Assembly (NCBI RefSeq): GCF_000485595.1
Contig: NW_014577405.1
Location: forward strand, 224,052-258,675
Origin: Priapulus caudatus
Taxonomy: Eukaryota; Priapulida; Priapulimorpha; Priapulimorphida; Priapulidae
Reading direction: 5' to 3'
DNA: 34,624 bases
Shown piece by piece: positions 29,731 through 34,624 of this stretch. The notes beneath the pieces are model-generated. The model did no database searches. It was not told the origin of the DNA and worked only from the letters and a program-made list of their open reading frames with translations. Made by a program: the position numbers and the translations under genes. The first letter of the stretch is position 1, and each line of letters begins with the position of its first letter.

Positions 29731-29750
29731 ACTCGCCATGTGTGGCGAGT
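29731..29750. repeat. Perfect 8-bp hairpin
   Basis: ACTCGCCA and TGGCGAGT around a 4-base loop. CGGCCGGGCGAGTG lies just before it, so the GCGAGT motif recurs. Confidence 0.6.
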
Positions 29751-30424
29751 AAAATTAATTGATCTAGAACTTTAATGCAAATGTTGGTGTCCTGTACGTT
29801 ATATTTTTTTTCCAAACATTGAGTGAAAATACAGTTCTAGCGATTGTGAAGGGGGCTTATCTGACGTCCCTCGCACTCAGACATCCTCACTTTATATTAT
29901 CAAGGTGCGCCGAAGAACAGCAGCCGCGCGGAGACGTGCAGCGCGCGCAGCACGCGTGGCTGTGTATAGCGTGCTGGGGCGGCATATTGATTGATGTACG
30001 CGGGGGGGGGGGGCAGGATTTGTTTCAAGTTCACGTTGGCCCGTGGTGTTAACAAATCATCAAATCGGCGTGAACGTGGCATTTCTTGCACGCGGAAAGC
30101 AGCCTCGAAATAAAGTAAATTGTAAACAATGTATGTTTCCGTTTACAATTTCCGCCATGGGCTGCATCGCCACAACTGCCGATTCATAAAAAATATGTGC
30201 GTAGCAAATGCTGAAATAATCGCGAATTGCGATGGCGATCCTGGGAAAATTATCCTGGGTAAAAATGCAGACTCGTACACAAACGTATTTAGGGCAACTT
30301 AAATTATAGTTCATTCTTACAGACTTGATGCTTATTGCTAGGCTAAGCTGTGTATCTTTAAGGGTGAAAACACTTTCAAGCACTTTAGAGGCATGCACAA
30401 GCATCTCGCTTCTATGCTACTGTT

Positions 30425-30660
30425 ACCACAACTGCGGGGGCGGATCCAGAGGGTTTGGGTGACCAGTTTCATAGTTCTAGTCACAGCTAGGGGGTCCAGG
30501 GGGTGCATGGCCCCCGGAATTAAAAAAAATTAGGCTATATTTGGTGCATTCTGGTGAATTTGGAAGGTCAATTCTGAGATACCAGCTGTGACCGGTTTCT
30601 GGAACCGGTGCAAACCGGCCTAAAATCTAGCGCCTGGAACTGAGCTGTCATCTGAACAAT
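30425..30660. repeat. Probable dispersed repeat
   Basis: GGGGGCGGATCCAGAGGGTTTG, then GGGGGTCCAGGGGGTGCATGGCCCCC and an A-run: a pattern I associate with dispersed DNA repeats in invertebrates. Also GACCGGTTTCTGGAACCGGT near 30591, a short inverted repeat. No ends defined. Confidence 0.35.
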
Positions 30661-31091
30661 TCATGCAGAAATCGAAAAATGCGCAGTATAAAAAAACCAC
30701 AATGATAATTCCATGCAAATGCATCTAGTTACCAGTGCCAAACCCAAGGTACATCTATTTTGATATATTAGAAGCCTCCGGACTTGAAAATGTCTGTGAG
30801 TAACTTATCATGGCATGAAACACATTATTTTAGACACGGTAAGCTCTCAATTATCACGATAGTTAGCGTCTCGAGTATTGGCTGCATAACTAAACATGCG
30901 GCAACATATAACATATGAAAATAGTGGGATAAGAGGTTATACTTATAGGTTCTCAAGAAACAAAAATTAACCAATATCCATACTACTGAACTCTGCAGTA
31001 TGCACACCAGTATATATAAAAACAACGCAAAATATCAAAAAAAATATTGTTTGGGTATATCATACGTACAAAATCTAGACTGGTAGCCGAT

Positions 31092-34000
31092 ATGTACAAT
31101 GTTGGTATTGATATACAGCGCCACCTATGGACGAGTGTTGTACGAAACCTTAATAAATCAGTTGTTTGTTACACGCCCGCATCTTTAGGTGTGTCTCCGA
31201 CACCGTTTATATGGTGCAGAAATTGTGTTTCAACACTGAATTGCCCGGACCCGTTTAGACGCCCTACAGGAATTTGAAACTCCAGGAAATTGAGTGAGAA
31301 TCTGGGAAAAGTTCAAACAAGGAATATGAAATATTTTCCTGTCGGCGTGTGGTATAGGTATGCAAACTGAACAACGAAAAGTCATTGTATTGCTCAATGT
31401 GATCGGACGCAGACGGACTGAGGCTGTATAATACTTTCACGTGGGAGAATGAAGGCGATGAACATGAAACAGAAAGAAGTGTGTGATAATTCGAAACGCA
31501 TTGCAACCCAACAAGAAAAACGAACGTACAAAGGCATTTGTTCTAAGTGTCCATACAGAATGATGGAATCGGTGATCAGTTGTCACTGACTTACGTAGAC
31601 TTGCCAAATCATGCGGGATTCGATGCTTTGGATGGCAATCCCATTAGAGATCAGATCGTGTCAGGTGTGTGCGAGACTTTCATCATCAAAGAACGGCTAC
31701 TTCGAGAACTGAGTTATCGCTGCTAGAGCGGCTTGCAGATTTGCGGAGCTGCTGAAGTAAGGTCAAAAATGCATGTGCAATGATTTAAACTTGCGACACC
31801 ATCCACATTCGCCAGTAATCTAATGTCGTTCATGCTATTGGCCGTGCCGGTGGGCACGATGGTTCATGGCGAGAGGACACGTCGATGGACAACAAGGGGG
31901 AGGGGCCAGTCTACAGCCTGAATGAGTGGCAAGAAGAAAGCCCAGCAGACCCAATGTTCAAATGTGGATACTACATACCACAAGTCAGGACAGTGGTCCC
32001 AAGGCGTTGGAGTAGAAATTGTAGTAAGTGTAAGAGACGGGATGTTGGGACACTTTGCAAGTGTTGTAGATCGGCTAGCGTCAAAAAGCGATGTCACTTG
32101 GTTGAAGAATCAGACGTAATGATGACAGTAGAAGACTATGGGTTGTTCATTTACATGAATACACACTGATTCGGTGACAGCAAACGCAGAGAAACCAGTG
32201 GCAAGTAATGTGGAATTGAAAAGCAAGCCAGTTTCATTTCAAGTTAGGATACAGGGGCAAGATATAACTGATCCCGAGAAATTGTGTGACCGAATTGAAC
32301 CATGCACACTCCATCCAAGCCATCTCAGTGTGGAAGCTTGTTGCTACTTGACAAAGCGGAAGCCGTGTGTAAAGGGCTGCACATCTAACGTAAAATATAC
32401 AAGATCGGTTATATTTCCTGACGGAATTCCATGTAATTGACCGGAATGGTGGCGTGAGACCTGTCTCTTGGACTCCACATGTTTGCACATGAAGCTCATT
32501 GAGAGAGTGTTATGCAGTCAGAGATACATGGAACGCAGAGAACAGCCAGAGAATTCTGGACAAACATACACAGACTGTTTGATCATGTGGCGCGTCTGCC
32601 GACTACTTATGACATAAAATTGATGAGAGGTATCAACAGTTGTAACATCCGCCTAGGCGAGTACCTATGTCTTAGAGACAAAGTGAAGCACATTGAAGAA
32701 AATGAACACATAGAAGAATTATAGAAACTGGTGGTTTTTTTGAAAAAAAGAACTAGGTGAACTGGGGGGTCAATTCATGGGGGATTGAGAAAACGATGGG
32801 GTTTGCGCATTAGCATCGACCCGAAGATTGAACCGAGCTATTAAACGGGAGCATCACCCTTATGAAAGCACTGGATGAAGTCGCGTCCAAATTGTCAGGA
32901 GCAGTACTTCAGTGTTTTGGATGCTGGACAAGCAACTAGACTACCAAGTGCCTGTTACCCAGCGGAGTGCCAAGCTGTTGACGTTCAATACGCCGTTCGG
33001 ACGACATCGGTTTAAACGCATGGCATTCGGTATAAAATCAGCTCCGAAGTGTGGCAGAGAATTGGTCACAGATGTTGACGACTGGATGGATCGAGGTGAT
33101 TATGGACGATATCTTGATATGGGGAAAAACCATCCAGGAACACAATGCGAGACTCATACAGTGTTGCGCCGTGTCGTGAGTATAACTCACACTGAATGTG
33201 CGAAATGCAAATTTGGACTGAATCAGTCGCATACATGGGCAACGTGCTGACACGAGAATGACTACAAGTGTCGGAAGAGCGCATAACAGCAATTCACGCG
33301 ATGGAAACGCCAAAGGACAAAACTGGTTTGCAGCGATTTCTAGGAATGGTGAATTTTGTTGAATAATCCTTCTAACTCTCAAGCGGAGTGACATTGCGTG
33401 AGTTGCACGAAAGATGTAGCATGGCACTGGGATGAGCGTACCAGGCGAGTATGGATGACCTCAAATCAGCCCTGACGAGAGCACCAGTTCTTGCTTACTA
33501 AACCGAGGAAGCCGTCACACTCTCGGTTGATGCTTCTCAGAAGGTTTAGGGCATGTCTAATTCAGGAGGAAGGCCAGTAGCATATGCTTCACGCTCGCTG
33601 ATAGTGCTGAAAGAAATTATGCCAACATTGAACGTGTGATGCTAGCCATTGTATGGGGCTGTACAAGTTCCATGACTAACATTTATGGAGATCGGGCGTG
33701 GTTGTGGAAACGCCCATAAGCCATTAGAAGCCTGCACCGAAAGCTGTTGCCATCAGCAACCTCCAAGAATACAGAGGTGGCTCATCAGATTGCAGAAATT
33801 GATTGGCAAGGTCCAGTATAAACCTGGAAGGAGATGTTTATTGCTGATGCACTAGTCGAGTCCAGTGGCTTGCCCGAGCAAGAGGTGAAGAGGATTTAGT
33901 TCACACAGTGGAAAACATGCCATTCACCGAGGAAAGTTGAAGAGTTCCAGCTGGCAAGCACAACGAGACAGTACTTTACACAGTCTGAAAGAGTAATTGT

Positions 34001-34624
34001 CATTGGTTGGCCGGAGGAACGGTCAAAAGTATCTGTAGAGTGAGACAGTATTGGTCATATCGTGAGGACTGAGCTGTAGTATAGGTTACTACTGAAGTCA
34101 GAGAGTAATCATTGTGCCAGAGGGTCTGTCGTGCGGACATGTTGGATCGTATCCCAGTAGTCATCTAGGTGTTGAGAAGTGCCAGCGGAGAGCGAGAGAT
34201 ATCTGTTTTGGCAAGTATGAATGACAGCAGATAAAGGAGCTAGTGAGTCGATGTGACATTTGTCTGTCATTTCGAACAAACAACAGAGGAACCACTGAAT
34301 CTCATGCGACTCAGAGGGCATGGCAAAAAGCGCAACAGACTGTTTGAAATCGACGGAGTAATGTACATTTGTTGTAGACTCTACTTCGAAGTTTGTCGAG
34401 TTTACCAAAGTATCTGACACTAGATGCAACTGTGATTGAGGTGCTAAAAGAACAGTTTGCACGTTATGGCTCCGAGAAGAAGTCATTTCGATAAGTGGTC
34501 AATACTCGAGTGATGTGTTTGCGAGTTTGCACGCAAATACGATTTCAGCATCATACTCCTCCCGAGTACACGCAAAGCAACGGTATGGCTGAACCGTGCC
34601 TGTTGGCAGACCTTTGAAACGGTG
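31092..34624 (+). mobile_element. Second decayed Ty3/Gypsy-like retrotransposon, cut by window edge
   Basis: Possible LTR end with AATAAA (31152) at about 31092-31203, then a GGTGCAGAAATTG primer-site-like stretch at 31214. Gag-like sequence runs about 31300-31790 (FDALDGNPIRDQIVSGVCET). A zinc-knuckle remnant CSKCKRRDVGTLCK lies near 32020. Protease-like sequence is at 32170-32440. Reverse transcriptase is at about 32820-33370 (TPFGRHRFKRMAFGIKSAP; an IMDD motif). RNase H is at about 33440-33900 (LSVDAS; GGRPVAYASRSL). The integrase zinc-binding segment is near 34130-34275 (CDIC) and a core remnant runs to the edge. Stops and frameshifts occur throughout. Transcription sense is opposite to NEDD4. 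Inactive. Confidence 0.82.

Noticed and set aside
27273-31000. Missing first C2 exons of NEDD4
   Set aside because: No frame with the expected DPYV or NPKWNE-type motifs and splice sites could be found by eye, so none is annotated.

Overview
This window is animal nuclear DNA. It has intron-containing genes with GT-AG splice sites, long introns carrying decayed Ty3/Gypsy-type, hAT-type and Tigger-type elements, many microsatellites, and a 25-base assembly gap. The HECT ligase residues I compared by eye look more like protostome Nedd4 than vertebrate NEDD4, so an invertebrate (perhaps a marine ecdysozoan or spiralian) is likely. The species cannot be read from the sequence.

Layout. At the left edge on the minus strand is the first coding exon of ATAD3 (157-256), a mitochondrial AAA+ ATPase. 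Its start codon lies 259 bp from that of a complete two-exon FEM1C/FEM1A-type gene on the plus strand (516-2627, 623 aa), so the two genes share a compact bidirectional promoter. FEM1 is the substrate receptor of a CUL2 ubiquitin ligase. From 2.6 to 8.8 kb there is no gene I can support. That stretch holds FEM1 3' sequence, a CpG-rich block with a perfect 18-bp inverted repeat and a strong CTCF-like motif, microsatellites and fold-back sequences.

From 8.8 to 27.3 kb on the minus strand is a NEDD4-family HECT E3 ubiquitin ligase, convergent with FEM1. I rebuilt 19 coding exons by splice sites and phase. They give the end of the C2 domain, WW1, a long linker, WW2, a second linker, WW3 and a complete HECT domain with its catalytic Cys. 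Using linker exon A, the visible exons sum to 2376 coding bases (791 aa plus stop), with every phase matching. The first C2 exons were not found and probably lie beyond the right edge.

Main discovery candidate. The linker between WW2 and WW3 is encoded by two tandem, related, phase-0 exons: A (22261-22428, 56 codons) and B (22073-22222, 50 codons). Both begin with xDPRT, which completes WW2, and end with GPLx, which leads into WW3. They are separated by only 38 bp, a GT...AG interval that looks too short to splice, and reading through it loses the frame. This is the architecture of mutually exclusive exons enforced by steric hindrance. A long (UG)-rich tract on the transcribed RNA begins shortly downstream of exon B. 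A second splicing oddity lies in the same gene: a 62-bp tandem repeat has copied one linker exon's 5' splice site three more times into the following intron, and two of those copies match the donor consensus better than the real site.

The introns and right flank carry a Ty3/Gypsy-like remnant (about 17.9-20.5 kb), a hAT-type MITE (20.5-20.9 kb), a 1028-bp hAT element with target-site duplication and transposase remnant (26.0-27.0 kb), a Tigger-like MITE (11.5-11.7 kb), a 179-bp MITE with perfect 17-bp ends (9.9-10.1 kb), a repeat-like segment with an inverted CCAAT pair (28.7-29.2 kb), and a second decayed Ty3/Gypsy-like element running off the right edge (about 31.1-34.6 kb).
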